NCBI GenBank assembly: GCA_046345315.1
Contig: JBKDKA010000176.1
Location: 1-64,000 of the forward strand
From: F1-80-MAGs062 sp046345315
GTDB taxonomy: Bacteria > Planctomycetota > Planctomycetia > Planctomycetales > Planctomycetaceae
DNA: 64,000 nucleotides
Direction of reading: 5' to 3'
The number at the start of each line of letters is the position of its first letter. Position 1 is the first letter of the stretch. The notes under the pieces were generated by a model, which worked only from the letters and a program-made list of their open reading frames with translations, was not told the DNA's origin and ran no database searches. Below are positions 44,014 to 52,523 of the stretch, one piece after another. A program made the translations under genes and the position numbers.

Positions 44014-44373
44014 TCAGTCCGGCCAGCTCTGGCAAAGTCGACGAAATCCGCTGACATTTCCGCAGTAATGCCAGGCATGGACCGCAATTTCTGCGAAAGG
44101 TGCCTGCAGATGGATCTCCCGGCGGGTATAGAGACCTTCAGCGACGCCTTCCGCCTCGTCAAGCAATGCAAGACATTCCGGATCAACTCGATAGACTTCT
44201 CCCCGAATTGCGAAGCCAGTCTCGGCTTCAATCAACCCGGGGTACTCGCCGAGATCAAATATCAGGTATGTCGGAACGGTGACTGCCTGCGAGACAAACT
44301 CCTGATCTTCAAGGAGATGGTGCAGTCGGAATCCTCTCTTCAGGGAGCCGTAGACGAAAATCAGCTGATGCAT
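44014..44373 (-). CDS. gamma-glutamylcyclotransferase-like (AIG2/GGCT) protein
   Basis: 119 residues. The family motif YGSLKRG is at residues 8-14 (FVYGSLKRGFRLHHLL). It is followed by TYLIFDLGEYPGLIEAE, RGEVYRVDPECLALLDEAEG (with the glutamate expected to be catalytic) and YTRREIHLQ. Members cleave gamma-glutamyl-amine bonds or release 5-oxoproline, but many have unknown substrates. Size is normal. It is divergent from the thioesterase gene 94 bp away. Confidence 0.85.
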   Translation of the reverse strand: MHQLIFVYGSLKRGFRLHHLLEDQEFVSQAVTVPTYLIFDLGEYPGLIEAETGFAIRGEVYRVDPECLALLDEAEGVAEGLYTRREIHLQAPFAEIAVHAWHYCGNVSGFRRLCQSWPD

Positions 44374-44466
44374 GATGGTCTCCGCTTTGGTGTTTCATTG
44401 AGTGCTCTGACCGAGTGGAGTTTTTGCGAGTAGTATGTGTTTTCCAGCACGAAAACAGGAGTCTTT

Positions 44467-44862
44467 ATGGACCAGCACACCACACAGATTCGCGTCCGAT
44501 ACAGCGAAACCGACGCCATGGGATTTCTGCACCATTCAAATTATCTGAGCTATTTTGAGATTGGCCGAACGGAGCTTTTTCGAGCACAGGGAGGCAGCTA
44601 TCGCCGCCTTGAGGCACTGGGTCTTTATCTCGTGGTTGTCAATGTCAACGTAAGATACCGGAAGCCGGCACGTTACGATGATGTCCTTCAGGTTGAAACA
44701 ACCCTGACTCGAACCACTCCAGCCAAACTCGAACACAGATATCGCGTGTTTCGCGACTCTGAGTTGCTGACAGAGGGGGAATCGACGATCGCCTGCATCA
44801 ATGGGGAGGGGCAGGTACAGCGGATGCCCGAAGATCTGGTGTCCTTGACGACAGAAAAGTAA
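44467..44862 (+). CDS. hot-dog fold acyl-CoA thioesterase (YbgC/FadM-like)
   Basis: 131 residues from ATG 44467, chosen because AGGAG lies 6 bases upstream; the frame is open ten codons further. It begins IRVRYSETDAMGFLHHSNYL, containing the catalytic aspartate of 4-hydroxybenzoyl-CoA-type thioesterases, then YFEIGRTELFR and VVVNVNVRYRKPARYDDVL. It probably hydrolyses acyl-CoA or acyl-ACP; in Tol-Pal systems YbgC is a close relative, but no tol genes are nearby. It starts its own rightward unit. Confidence 0.9.
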   Translation: MDQHTTQIRVRYSETDAMGFLHHSNYLSYFEIGRTELFRAQGGSYRRLEALGLYLVVVNVNVRYRKPARYDDVLQVETTLTRTTPAKLEHRYRVFRDSELLTEGESTIACINGEGQVQRMPEDLVSLTTEK

Positions 44863-45062
44863 CGGTCGCGAGCAGAACGTCTTTTTGCTGGTCGAATCTG
44901 CAAAAACAGGAAAATGGGTTGTCTGTGGCGTTTTGGTGCCTTGTGGGCTGTGTGTGGTTTGAAAAGTTCTGGTGGATTGTTTAGAGTTTCCGGTTGCAGA
45001 CGACGCTGGCGGTGTCATTGCCCGCGTTGGCAAAAATTCCCCTGGTTAAAAGGAAGCGTAAG

Positions 45063-45617
45063 ATGAGTCGAATTGGATTGATGATGATCGCAGCGGCGAT
45101 GCTGCTGGTGAGCAACAGCGCGGAAGCCGGACGTAAGAACAAGTGTCACAAGCAGAAGCGTTGCCATGTCGTGGTTTGTGCTCCTGTCTATCACCAGTGC
45201 TGCGAGCCAGCACCATCATGCCACACCTGTGCTCCGGCACCATCATGCCACAGCTGTGAACCAGCACCTTGCCATAGCTGTTATGCAGCACCAACATGCC
45301 ACAGCTGTGAACCAGCACCGTGCCATAGCTGTCATGCAGCACCAACATGCCACAGCTGCGAACCAGCACCTTGCCATAGCTGTCATGCAGCTCCGGTTTG
45401 CGGTGGATGTGAGTCAGGGTGTGGAGCTCCAGTTGCAACTGGCTGCGGTCCTGGTGGATGTGCTGTAATCGCACCGGCTGCACCAGCTGCCGCTCCTGCC
45501 CCACCAGCTGTCGAGGATGCACCTGCACCTCCGGCTCAGGCTGCTCCAGCAACCGACGCAGCACCAGCTGCCGCTGCACCTGCAGCTGACGCTCCAGCAG
45601 CTCCAGCTGTTAACTGA
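45063..45617 (+). CDS. exported Cys/His-rich repeat protein
   Basis: 184 residues from ATG 45063 (AAGGAAG upstream). The signal peptide covers about residues 1-23 (MMIAAAMLLVSNSAEAG). The mature part has three copies of a 17-residue repeat, CHSCEPAPCHSCHAAPT, preceded by related CHTC/CHSC units, so about 30 cysteines and histidines in 100 residues. The C-terminal 70 residues are Ala/Pro-rich (PAAPAAAPAPP). The spaced Cys-His-x-Cys pairs suggest metal binding or disulfide cross-linking in the cell wall. It is not a heme protein: CxxCH order is absent. The function is unknown. A strong terminator follows 20 bp after the stop. Confidence 0.8.
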   Translation: MSRIGLMMIAAAMLLVSNSAEAGRKNKCHKQKRCHVVVCAPVYHQCCEPAPSCHTCAPAPSCHSCEPAPCHSCYAAPTCHSCEPAPCHSCHAAPTCHSCEPAPCHSCHAAPVCGGCESGCGAPVATGCGPGGCAVIAPAAPAAAPAPPAVEDAPAPPAQAAPATDAAPAAAAPAADAPAAPAVN

Positions 45618-45638
45618 CGATTGTCAGGGCGTTCACAC

Positions 45639-45664
45639 AGCGGCAGGGATGCCGCTTTTTTTTT
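45639..45664 (+). terminator. Rho-independent terminator after the Cys/His-rich gene
   Basis: AGCGGCA, loop GGGA, TGCCGCT, then an uninterrupted T tract of nine or so. The T run is the longest in the window. Confidence 0.9.
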
Positions 45665-45873
45665 GCGCCGACTGGCTGCTTCCCTGAACCGGGACTGCAT
45701 CCAGAATATCCAGCGGGAGTGACTTCCGGAGGGCTCGCGGCCAAAGTTGAAGAACCGATGACTTTTGGATTCACGGCCCCTGAGAAAGTGACCATTTTCG
45801 GCCGCAATTCCAGACTCCGGATGCGACTCTGTTTCCGTTGCAAGTGTCGTTCAGACGGCGATGGTGCTGTGCC

Positions 45874-46269
45874 TCAGTTGTCTCGTGGCAGGTCCTCGTT
45901 GAAGATTCCGCTGTCGCCCGCGCCAGGGTCTCTGGGGGTTGGTACGGGATCTTCTTTGTCCGGATAGAATGGTGTGTCGGTGTTTTTCCGATCTGAGTTA
46001 CCTGCGGGCGGATTATCGTTGTAATCGAAGGTCTTGCCGCTCCCGGACCCCGAAGGTGCAGGGTTGTACAACGGGTCATTCGATGGCGGCACCACCATTG
46101 TACCTGGAGCCGCGAAGGAACCAGGTGCAGAATACCCAGGTGCAGAATACATGGGCTGCTGATAAGGATAGGGTTGCCCCATATATCCTGATCCGCCCGG
46201 GTTGTGGAAACAGCCGCAAAGCGTGAGCGGCAGACCTGACACAAGCAGGCATCTGGAGATCTTCGACAT
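45874..46269 (-). CDS. small Pro/Gly/Tyr-rich lipoprotein
   Basis: 131 residues from ATG 46269. The signal peptide MSKISRCLLVSGLPLTLCGC ends with a lipobox (LTLCGC). The mature chain is disordered and rich in Pro, Tyr, Gly and Ser (GYMGQPYPYQQPMYSAPGYS), with an acidic end (GIFNEDLPRDN). No domain is recognised. It is probably anchored in a membrane facing the periplasm. A second lipoprotein gene lies 137 bp upstream on the same strand. Confidence 0.7.
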   Translation of the reverse strand: MSKISRCLLVSGLPLTLCGCFHNPGGSGYMGQPYPYQQPMYSAPGYSAPGSFAAPGTMVVPPSNDPLYNPAPSGSGSGKTFDYNDNPPAGNSDRKNTDTPFYPDKEDPVPTPRDPGAGDSGIFNEDLPRDN

Positions 46270-46406
46270 CCTGTCATTTCCCTGGCGGGTGCTGGGCGAC
46301 CTGCAGGAATTCCCTGGGTCGACCTGAAGAATCTGCTGCCACATTCCATTACCAGCAGATTATGCCGGTGGTTTATCGGATGTCGGTGGCTGTGTCCAGA
46401 TTGGTT

Positions 46407-46745
46407 TCAGTCGATGCCGAGGTTATGCTCGATGCTCCGGGCCTTGTCAGACATCAGATATTTTTGAAACCATGGGGAGGGGTCTTTTTCTCGAGGTTGA
46501 CCTGCTCGTCCCTGCTTACCAACGAATGACCATTCCTCTTCATGATCTTCATCATCGCTGGTTGGATCTTCGCTGGCTGATTCGCCGTCTGACTTCCGCT
46601 CCGATTTTTCGTTGTCTTTCCCTTTGTTTCTGGTGCTGGATGACTGTCGATCGTCAGTTTTTCGACCAGATTTTCCCTGCAGAGCGGTGCAGCCATGTGC
46701 CAGCAGGATGCAGACCATCAGAAGGATGAGTCTCCGACGTTCCAT
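46407..46745 (-). CDS. small acidic lipoprotein
   Basis: 112 residues. The signal peptide is MERRRLILLMVCILLAHGC, with cysteine at the lipobox. A highly charged linker (DDEDHEEEW) follows, then a short conserved C-terminus, SPWFQKYLMSDKARSIEHNL. I recall this ending (PWF/W..Y.MS.KARSIE.NLGID) from other planctomycete small lipoproteins, so the gene is probably real. The function is unknown. It is divergent from bshB1. Confidence 0.7.
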   Translation of the reverse strand: MERRRLILLMVCILLAHGCTALQGKSGRKTDDRQSSSTRNKGKDNEKSERKSDGESASEDPTSDDEDHEEEWSFVGKQGRAGQPREKDPSPWFQKYLMSDKARSIEHNLGID

Positions 46746-46898
46746 TGTTAGGGTCCTTTCTTCCGAAGGCTCTGTCCGCTATTCTGACATGACAGCAGCA
46801 AAGTGCAGAGGATGAGTAAAACCCTCTGCATCGATCTCAGAGTGTGAATGCTCTTTGAAATTGCGCCCAGAGATCTTTCTGGCGCCGGGAATGTTCTG

Positions 46899-47594
46899 AT
46901 GCTACCTCTGGATGTACTCGTAGTCGCCGCTCACCCGGATGATGCGGAAATCAGCGTGGGAGGTACGATTGCCATCTCTCGACGGCAGAATCTGCGCGTA
47001 GGCGTTCTGGATCTGACGACCGGAGAGCCGACACCTCACGGTACAGAAGAGATTCGTCTTCGAGAGACAGAAGAGGCCTCGCAGGTTCTGGATCTTTCAT
47101 GGAGAGAGAACCTGCTGCTGCCCAACCGCAGTCTGGAGCCGACGCTTGAAGCGAGGCGTCGACTGGCCGAAGTGTTTCGGCGAACACGTCCATCGCTGAT
47201 TCTGACGCATTACTGGCAGGATGCGCATCCGGATCATGTTGCTGCGAGTACGCTCTGTGATCAGGCTCGTTTCTGGTCGAAGCTGAGCCGCACTGATCTG
47301 GAGGGTGAGCCATTCTGGCCTCCCGGATTACTGCATTTTTTCAGCATTCACCTGAGAATCCATCCTGCTCCATCAGTGGTGATCGACGTGACCGATGGAA
47401 TCGACTCAAAGATGCGGGCTGTGGAGTGCTATCAGAGCCAGATGGTCACGGGGAGAGTAGACCGATTTCCAACAATGCTCGATAACATTCGGGATCATTC
47501 GCGATACTGGGGCTGGGCGATCGGGACTGCCTTTGGTGAACCCCTGGTGAATCGGGAATCGATTGGCGTGACTTCTCTTCAGTCTTTTCTCTGA
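46899..47594 (+). CDS. bshB1: bacillithiol biosynthesis deacetylase BshB1
   Basis: 231 residues from ATG 46899 (GGGA eight bases upstream); the frame is open 17 codons before, outside the family. It deacetylates GlcNAc-malate in bacillithiol synthesis, a zinc LmbE-like enzyme. The zinc and catalytic motif AAHPDDAEISVGGT is near the N-terminus, and later THYWQDAHPDHVAAS gives the other zinc histidines. YQSQM and the C-terminus (GTAFGEPLVNRESI) fit the BshB1 branch. bshA and bshC are not in the window. Its last 16 bases overlap the 3' end of the convergent FHA gene. Confidence 0.9.
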   Translation: MLPLDVLVVAAHPDDAEISVGGTIAISRRQNLRVGVLDLTTGEPTPHGTEEIRLRETEEASQVLDLSWRENLLLPNRSLEPTLEARRRLAEVFRRTRPSLILTHYWQDAHPDHVAASTLCDQARFWSKLSRTDLEGEPFWPPGLLHFFSIHLRIHPAPSVVIDVTDGIDSKMRAVECYQSQMVTGRVDRFPTMLDNIRDHSRYWGWAIGTAFGEPLVNRESIGVTSLQSFL

Positions 47595-48220
47595 GGCGGA
47601 TCGTCGAAATCGGAATCGTCAAGAATCAGAATGTCATCGTCGTCATCAATGATCTCAATATCATCGACAATTTCAATGACATCGATGGAGTCAACGGGAT
47701 GGACAGGATTCGACTGCTTTCGCCGTTCGGGTTCCGAGATGACTTCAGCGATGCATTCCACGATGTCTGATTCATCGCTGATTACCTCCACTTCCTCGAC
47801 ATCAATGATTTCATCAATGTCTGAATCTGCAGCCGCACTGACTGGGGCGGGGGCATTGAATCCCGGCGTCAGTGATGGAGGAGACCCGGAAGGTTTCTTC
47901 TGATGTTCCGGAGGGCTCAACTGAGAGGCGGGCACGTTCGCGAGAAACTGGAAGTGAATGTCGCCGATGGCCACTCGAGCTCCGTGCGTCAGAGAGCACT
48001 CTCTGTCGACTCGTGTGCCGTTCACTCGAACACCATTCAGGCTTCCGAGGTCGCGAATGAAGTAACTTGCATCCACCTGAATCAGGGCACAGTGCATTCT
48101 GGAAATCTTTGAACTCACATCCAGAACGGCGTCGCATTCCGGACTTCGGCCGACCAGGATAACGGGCCGATCGATGACGATTTTTCGACCGTTTCCTACA
48201 GGCGTCAGTAATGCGGCCAT
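47579..48220 (-). CDS. FHA-domain protein with a very acidic tail
   Basis: 213 residues from ATG 48220; the open frame extends 95 codons upstream, but that part overlaps the rarA start and lies outside the domain. The FHA domain is at residues 1-95: RPVILVGRSPECDAVLD, SSKISRMHCALI, IRDLGSLNGVRVNGTRV, LTHGARVAIGDIHFQF. The rest is a Pro/Ser linker and a tail where Asp, Glu and Ile alternate (IDEIIDVEEVEVI, IVDDIEIIDDDDDILIL). Such tails may bind basic partners or metals. It is convergent with bshB1 and divergent from rarA. Confidence 0.85.
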   Translation of the reverse strand: MAALLTPVGNGRKIVIDRPVILVGRSPECDAVLDVSSKISRMHCALIQVDASYFIRDLGSLNGVRVNGTRVDRECSLTHGARVAIGDIHFQFLANVPASQLSPPEHQKKPSGSPPSLTPGFNAPAPVSAAADSDIDEIIDVEEVEVISDESDIVECIAEVISEPERRKQSNPVHPVDSIDVIEIVDDIEIIDDDDDILILDDSDFDDPPQRKD

Positions 48221-48383
48221 GATGATCTTCAGAAAATGATATTCAGAAAACACTTGATCGAAACACGGTTGTTCCTGCAGGGTATTCGGGCATGATTCCG
48301 CAGAACGCATTCCCTGGGCGTGCCGCACCATTCCTGACTCGATTCTGTCACTTCTCCCGAAGACATTCCAGAGAAATGAGCCA

Positions 48384-49703
48384 ATGAACCTATTTGAATC
48401 ACAGGAAAAAATGAATCGGGACCGGGTTCGACCTCTTGCTGCCCGAATGCGACCTGTGCAGTTGAGTGAGTTTACGGGCCAGCAGCATATTCTCGGTGAG
48501 GGCATGCTGCTGCGGAGGATGATTACTGCTGATCGCCTCGGGTCGATGATCTTTTACGGTCCGCCTGGTACCGGGAAAACGTCACTTGCCGAGGTAATCG
48601 CTCGTTCGACGCGACGTCGATTTGAGAAGATCAATGCCACGACCTCCGGAGTGAAGGAGATTCGGGAAATCATCGAGGCCGCCGAGGAGCGACTTTCAGC
48701 CGGTGGGGCTCGAACAATTCTTTTCATTGATGAACTTCATCGATTCAGCCGTAGCCAGCAGGATGTCCTGCTTCCTCATCTGGAGGATGGGATCGTATCG
48801 CTGATCGGTGCGACCACGGCGAATCCATTCTTTGTTCTCGTACCACCGCTGATCAGCAGAAGCCAGATCTTTGAGTTTCGTGAACTCAGTGCCACGGATC
48901 TCCTGTCGCTGTTGCGCAGAGCTCTTCAGGATCGACAGAACGGACTTGCCTCGCGAGAGGTCGCAGTGGATGACGAAGCTCTGCAGTGGATTGCTTCTCA
49001 GTGCGATGGAGATGCTCGTCGTGCTCTGACAGCCCTCGAAATCGCCGTCCTGAGCGTCGAATCCACCGGGCGAAAGGTGGATTCAGAAGTGGCGCGGGAG
49101 TCATTTCAGCGACGAGCCGTTCGTTTTGATGCTGCGGGAGACGATCATTACGACGTCGCCAGTGCCTTTATCAAGAGTATTCGTGGCAGCGACCCGGATG
49201 CGGCCGTCTACTGGCTGGCAAGAATGCTGGAATCCGGTGAGGATCCCCGATTCATTGCCAGAAGGCTCGTGATCGCCGCGGCTGAAGACATTGGAAACGC
49301 TGACCCAATGGCGGTCCTCGTGGCTGACGCTGCTTTTCGCGCGACTGAAACCGTGGGAATGCCCGAGTGCAGAATTAATCTTGCCCAGGCAACGACCTAT
49401 CTTGCATGTACTGAAAAGTCGAATTCGGCATGTCGCGCCATCGATCTTGCACTGCATGATGTTCGTTCACAATCCGTACTGCCTGTCCCGATGCATCTGC
49501 GGGACGGTCACTACCAGGGAGCGGAACGACTTGGACATGGTGCGGGATATCAATATCCGCATGACAGTCCATCCGGATGGGTGAATCAGGATTATCTGGG
49601 AGTTGCTCGAAGTTACTATCAGCCCGTTGGTCGAGGCCGGGAGGTCGTGTTTCAGAAACGACTGGATGAGCTGCGAGATCTGCGAGAGTCCGGTAGTCTG
49701 TGA
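48384..49703 (+). CDS. rarA: replication-associated recombination protein A (RarA/MgsA)
   Basis: 439 residues. RarA is a AAA+ ATPase at stalled replication forks, related to clamp loaders. It begins with RPLAARMRPVQLSEFTGQQH, then Walker A FYGPPGTGKTS (about 57-66), INATTSGVKEIREIIEAAE, Walker B ILFIDELHRF, LPHLEDGIVSLIGATTANP, and the C-terminal MgsA part (SAFIKSIRGSDPDAAVYWLA, VPMHLRD, GYQYPHD). Length is normal. ATG 48384 matches the family start. Probably monocistronic. Confidence 0.95.
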   Translation: MNLFESQEKMNRDRVRPLAARMRPVQLSEFTGQQHILGEGMLLRRMITADRLGSMIFYGPPGTGKTSLAEVIARSTRRRFEKINATTSGVKEIREIIEAAEERLSAGGARTILFIDELHRFSRSQQDVLLPHLEDGIVSLIGATTANPFFVLVPPLISRSQIFEFRELSATDLLSLLRRALQDRQNGLASREVAVDDEALQWIASQCDGDARRALTALEIAVLSVESTGRKVDSEVARESFQRRAVRFDAAGDDHYDVASAFIKSIRGSDPDAAVYWLARMLESGEDPRFIARRLVIAAAEDIGNADPMAVLVADAAFRATETVGMPECRINLAQATTYLACTEKSNSACRAIDLALHDVRSQSVLPVPMHLRDGHYQGAERLGHGAGYQYPHDSPSGWVNQDYLGVARSYYQPVGRGREVVFQKRLDELRDLRESGSL

Positions 49704-49962
49704 GATCGCTGCGGCAGTTTTCAGCGCCGGAGAACGAAGCCAGAATCTGTTTCGGTGTCAGTTGTTTCCCCGAAGGCATGAAAAAGTCGTGCAAATGGAC
49801 TGACAAAACGAAGTCACGGCAGGTAATCTCACGGAACACCGGGTCGCTGGGCACTCGGACTCTGATTTTACAGGGTTCTGCCTTTGTCCGACACAAGACG
49901 TGTCTGCAAACGATCGTCTGAATTCGCGTACGATGCATTTCTCGCGTCATGGAGGGTTCACG

Positions 49963-50193
49963 ATGCAGTTGCCACCGAAGACCAGTCCTGAAACGGATTG
50001 CTGCCTTGATCTGATTCACCAGCTGGCAGCGGTACAGATTCATGACCTGCATGTTTCCGTCGAAACGGATCGAGTTGTACTCACCGGAAGAACTGCATCG
50101 TGGTACGGGAAGCAGGTTGCCACGACTGCAGCTCGTCGAATGTATCCGGATTGTCGGATTGACAATCGGCTGCTGGTAACAACAGTACGCTGA
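49963..50193 (+). CDS. small BON-domain-like protein
   Basis: 76 residues from ATG 49963, chosen because GGAGGG sits 7 bases before it. The sequence reads like a single BON (OsmY-type) module: DLIHQLAAVQIHDLHVSVET, RVVLTGRTASWYGKQVATTA, ARRM and CRIDNRLLVT. There is no signal peptide. BON modules bind phospholipid or other ligands. The protein is predicted to be cytoplasmic, and its role is unknown. A hairpin terminator follows closely. Confidence 0.75.
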   Translation: MQLPPKTSPETDCCLDLIHQLAAVQIHDLHVSVETDRVVLTGRTASWYGKQVATTAARRMYPDCRIDNRLLVTTVR

Positions 50194-50206
50194 CCGCCTC
50201 AATTGT

Positions 50207-50240
50207 CCGCACAGTTCTTTGGGCGAACCTGTGCGGTTTT
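50207..50240 (+). terminator. hairpin terminator after the BON-like gene
   Basis: CCGCACAG pairs exactly with CTGTGCGG, with inner TTC/GAA pairs, followed by TTTT. The T run is short, so efficiency is uncertain. Confidence 0.65.
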
Positions 50241-50585
50241 GGCATCTGCAGTGCGTCGACGCACTTTCGAGAAGCCAGCCTGGGTGGTTGGTGGCGAGTG
50301 GTTCGAAAAGAACGTCACGAGCCTCCGCACCGGAATTCTCTGATCTCGGACTGGCAATGGATGAACTGCAGCAGGCTTAAGCCCCGCTGCCGAACTTCGC
50401 AGGGGCAGTCGGTCCGTTGTTTGCATCATCTTCGAGACAGAGGGCTGTTGTGGCTGAGAATCATTCTCTTCGGCTGCACAGAGAACATCCAGTCGTCTCA
50501 GTTGTGTGATGAGCTCGATGAATATTTCAGCTTGTCACCGAGACGATGAATTTCGCTTCAGGTGAGAGTAACTGGGAGAAAGCTG
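50241..50585. other. 345-bp gap
   Basis: No gene supported. Short frames on either strand (for example 50298-50549 plus) have no ribosome site or family features. The segment next to 50586 is the leader of the heme-protein gene. Confidence 0.4.
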
Positions 50586-51179
50586 ATGGTGACGTTCAGA
50601 CGGAGAGTATCTGCGTCAGTCATTTCCGGATTGATATGTCTGGTGGCAGTTTCGGGACTATGTTTTCCGTTTCTGATCTCTGAAGACAGAAGTGCATTTG
50701 GAGCTGCAGGTGCTCCGGAAGTAATCCGAGACGCAAAAGAATCGGAATCAGCACGTGTTCATCCGTGGCAACACCAAATGGTGTCCTTCATTCCACCGGA
50801 ATCGGCACAGAAGAACGCAGACAAAGAGCCGGAACCGCTGCTGAAATCTTTTATGCGGCGGAAACTTGTCGCGTCAAACAGAATTCTGGAAGGTCTTGTA
50901 ACGGACAACTTTGAGATGGTGGAGCAGAGCGCTGATGAACTGATGCAGATGAGTGTCGCGGCAACATGGCGAGTTTCGAATGATGCATTGTATCGCAGGT
51001 ACAGTACAGAATTTCACGATGCGGTTGGGGAGATGAAAGAGAAAGCCCGCGCGAAATCGCCGGAAGGAACAGCGCTCGCATGGATGAATGTCACGATGCG
51101 ATGCCTGAAATGCCACGAGTGGGTCCGAAACACCGTCATCGCTGATTCGGAGCCCAACCATCGCCGGAAAATCGACTGA
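50586..51179 (+). CDS. exported protein with one c-type heme motif
   Basis: 197 residues from ATG 50586 (GGGAG 7 bases upstream; a GTG at 50562 is the alternative). An N-terminal hydrophobic segment (SVISGLICLVAVSGLCFPFL) should export or anchor it. A helical region follows: LKSFMRRKLVASNRILEGLV, FEMVEQSADELMQMS. The single CxxCH motif is CLKCH, near residue 178, close to the C-terminus. This resembles planctomycete monoheme cytochrome c' -like proteins, with a four-helix layout and the heme motif at the end. It is likely a periplasmic electron carrier or sensor. Confidence 0.8.
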   Translation: MVTFRRRVSASVISGLICLVAVSGLCFPFLISEDRSAFGAAGAPEVIRDAKESESARVHPWQHQMVSFIPPESAQKNADKEPEPLLKSFMRRKLVASNRILEGLVTDNFEMVEQSADELMQMSVAATWRVSNDALYRRYSTEFHDAVGEMKEKARAKSPEGTALAWMNVTMRCLKCHEWVRNTVIADSEPNHRRKID

Positions 51180-51507
51180 GCACACCTTGATTCGCCGGAA
51201 AGACAGAAGTCAGGGAATTCAGCAGCACTGGCGATTCGTCGCCAGCGGACAAGCATCCGGATCTCCATAAGATCTCGTCGGAACCGACCAAAGTCGCGTA
51301 TCCGCACTTGTACTCGCGCGATCATGGAGGTAATTTCTCACTGCATCCGGAGAGTTCTCCGGATCGCGGTGAGCGAGCTTGCGACGAAAGCTGTGGAATG
51401 CGCAGAGTAACTCAGCAGAAGAGAATCTGAGGGGTATTCGCGAATCGGCTGTCATCCGCAGACAGATATCGCCGGCTCCGCGAGGTTGAACTCTCTGGAG
51501 ATTCTCC
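51180..51507. other. 328-bp gap
   Basis: No gene supported. The last 20 bases contain GGAGATTCTCC directly before the next ATG. Promoter signals for the DUF1559 gene probably lie here, but I cannot define them. Confidence 0.4.
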
Positions 51508-52497
51508 ATGAAACGGCGCGGATTCACTGTCATTGAATTGCTGGTTGTGACCGCTCTGATTGGTCTCCTCATCGCAATCCTTCTGCCAGGTATTCATGCG
51601 GCCCGAGAATCGGCTCGCACTGTCCAGTGCCGGAACAACCTTCGTCAGATCGGGATTGCGCTTCAGAATTACCATTCAGATCACGGGAAGTTTCCGCCGT
51701 CACGGCTGAATGTCGGAGTGATCGCAACCGGTGGGCGGACAACCGGTGGGCCTCCGCTTTACACGAATGCCAGTGGCTGGACCATGTTGTTGCCATACCT
51801 GGACAGGAAGGCACTCTACGATCGATATCATCATTCTCAGGCTGCTGGCTGGTCGTGGTTCTACGGCGGTTACCTCTCCGCTCACATTCAGGGAAATCCC
51901 AGCCTCAATTACGGAGTTGTTTCTCAGGTTCTGCCCGTGCTTCTCTGTCCGTCCGATTCAGCCAACCCGCTGAATTTTGCCGTCGCGAACCAGCTTTACG
52001 GAGTGAGCAGCACGCTTCCGGGTGGTGCTCGCACAAATTACGACTTCAACATCTGGTCCGGGGAGGCACAGCGACAGGGGTATGCCTTTCGGGTACTGCC
52101 CATCGAACAGCGAGCGATGTTTGCATCCAGCTGGTCGACTGGTCTTCAGTTACTCACCGATGGTGCCAGTAACACAGCGATGGTAACGGAAACGATTCGC
52201 AACGTCTGGAACGGACAGCCGCCTGCATGGGGACATGCTCATCATCTGGGAGTCGGAATCGATCTGTCTCGATATCCGATTAACACATGGGTATTCGGAC
52301 CAAACAACCCGGTGTTTCTGAGCATGCGCAGGCCCGGACGTCTGGCTGACTGGGGAACAGCGGGAAGTCTGCACGCCGGGGGATGCTTCGCAGTCTTTGC
52401 CGATGGGGCCGTTCATTTTCTGTCGGAAGGAGTTGACGCCGGGATTCGCAGAAACCTTCATACCATCAGTGACGGGAATCCGATTTCAAGTTTCTGA
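51508..52497 (+). CDS. DUF1559 protein with prepilin-type N-terminus (first)
   Basis: 329 residues. The N-terminus, RRGFTVIELLVVTALIGLLI, is a type IV pilin/pseudopilin signal cut before Phe by a prepilin peptidase, followed by a long hydrophobic helix. Next is VQCRNNLRQIGIALQNYH, the conserved start of the DUF1559 (SBP_bac_10-like) domain. The C-terminus has the usual CFAVFADGAVHFLSEGVD motif. These proteins are hugely expanded in planctomycetes and are thought to be surface-located pseudopilin-like proteins; their function is unknown. A transthyretin-like lipoprotein gene follows at 26 bp, a common pairing in this phylum. Confidence 0.93.
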   Translation: MKRRGFTVIELLVVTALIGLLIAILLPGIHAARESARTVQCRNNLRQIGIALQNYHSDHGKFPPSRLNVGVIATGGRTTGGPPLYTNASGWTMLLPYLDRKALYDRYHHSQAAGWSWFYGGYLSAHIQGNPSLNYGVVSQVLPVLLCPSDSANPLNFAVANQLYGVSSTLPGGARTNYDFNIWSGEAQRQGYAFRVLPIEQRAMFASSWSTGLQLLTDGASNTAMVTETIRNVWNGQPPAWGHAHHLGVGIDLSRYPINTWVFGPNNPVFLSMRRPGRLADWGTAGSLHAGGCFAVFADGAVHFLSEGVDAGIRRNLHTISDGNPISSF

Positions 52498-52523
52498 TTC
52501 CCAGTCCTGATGCACTCGCAGCG

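Noticed and set aside
45220..45400. 51-bp repeats considered as a CRISPR array
   Set aside because: The repeats are directly adjacent with no unique spacers and are in a coding frame with a signal peptide.
45166..45468. His-rich frame overlapping the Cys/His repeat gene
   Set aside because: Out-of-frame reading of the 51-bp repeats; it has no start context.
45680..45705. possible sixth palindromic repeat end (AACCGGGACTGCATCC)
   Set aside because: Only one half-end is similar and no opposite arm is found nearby.
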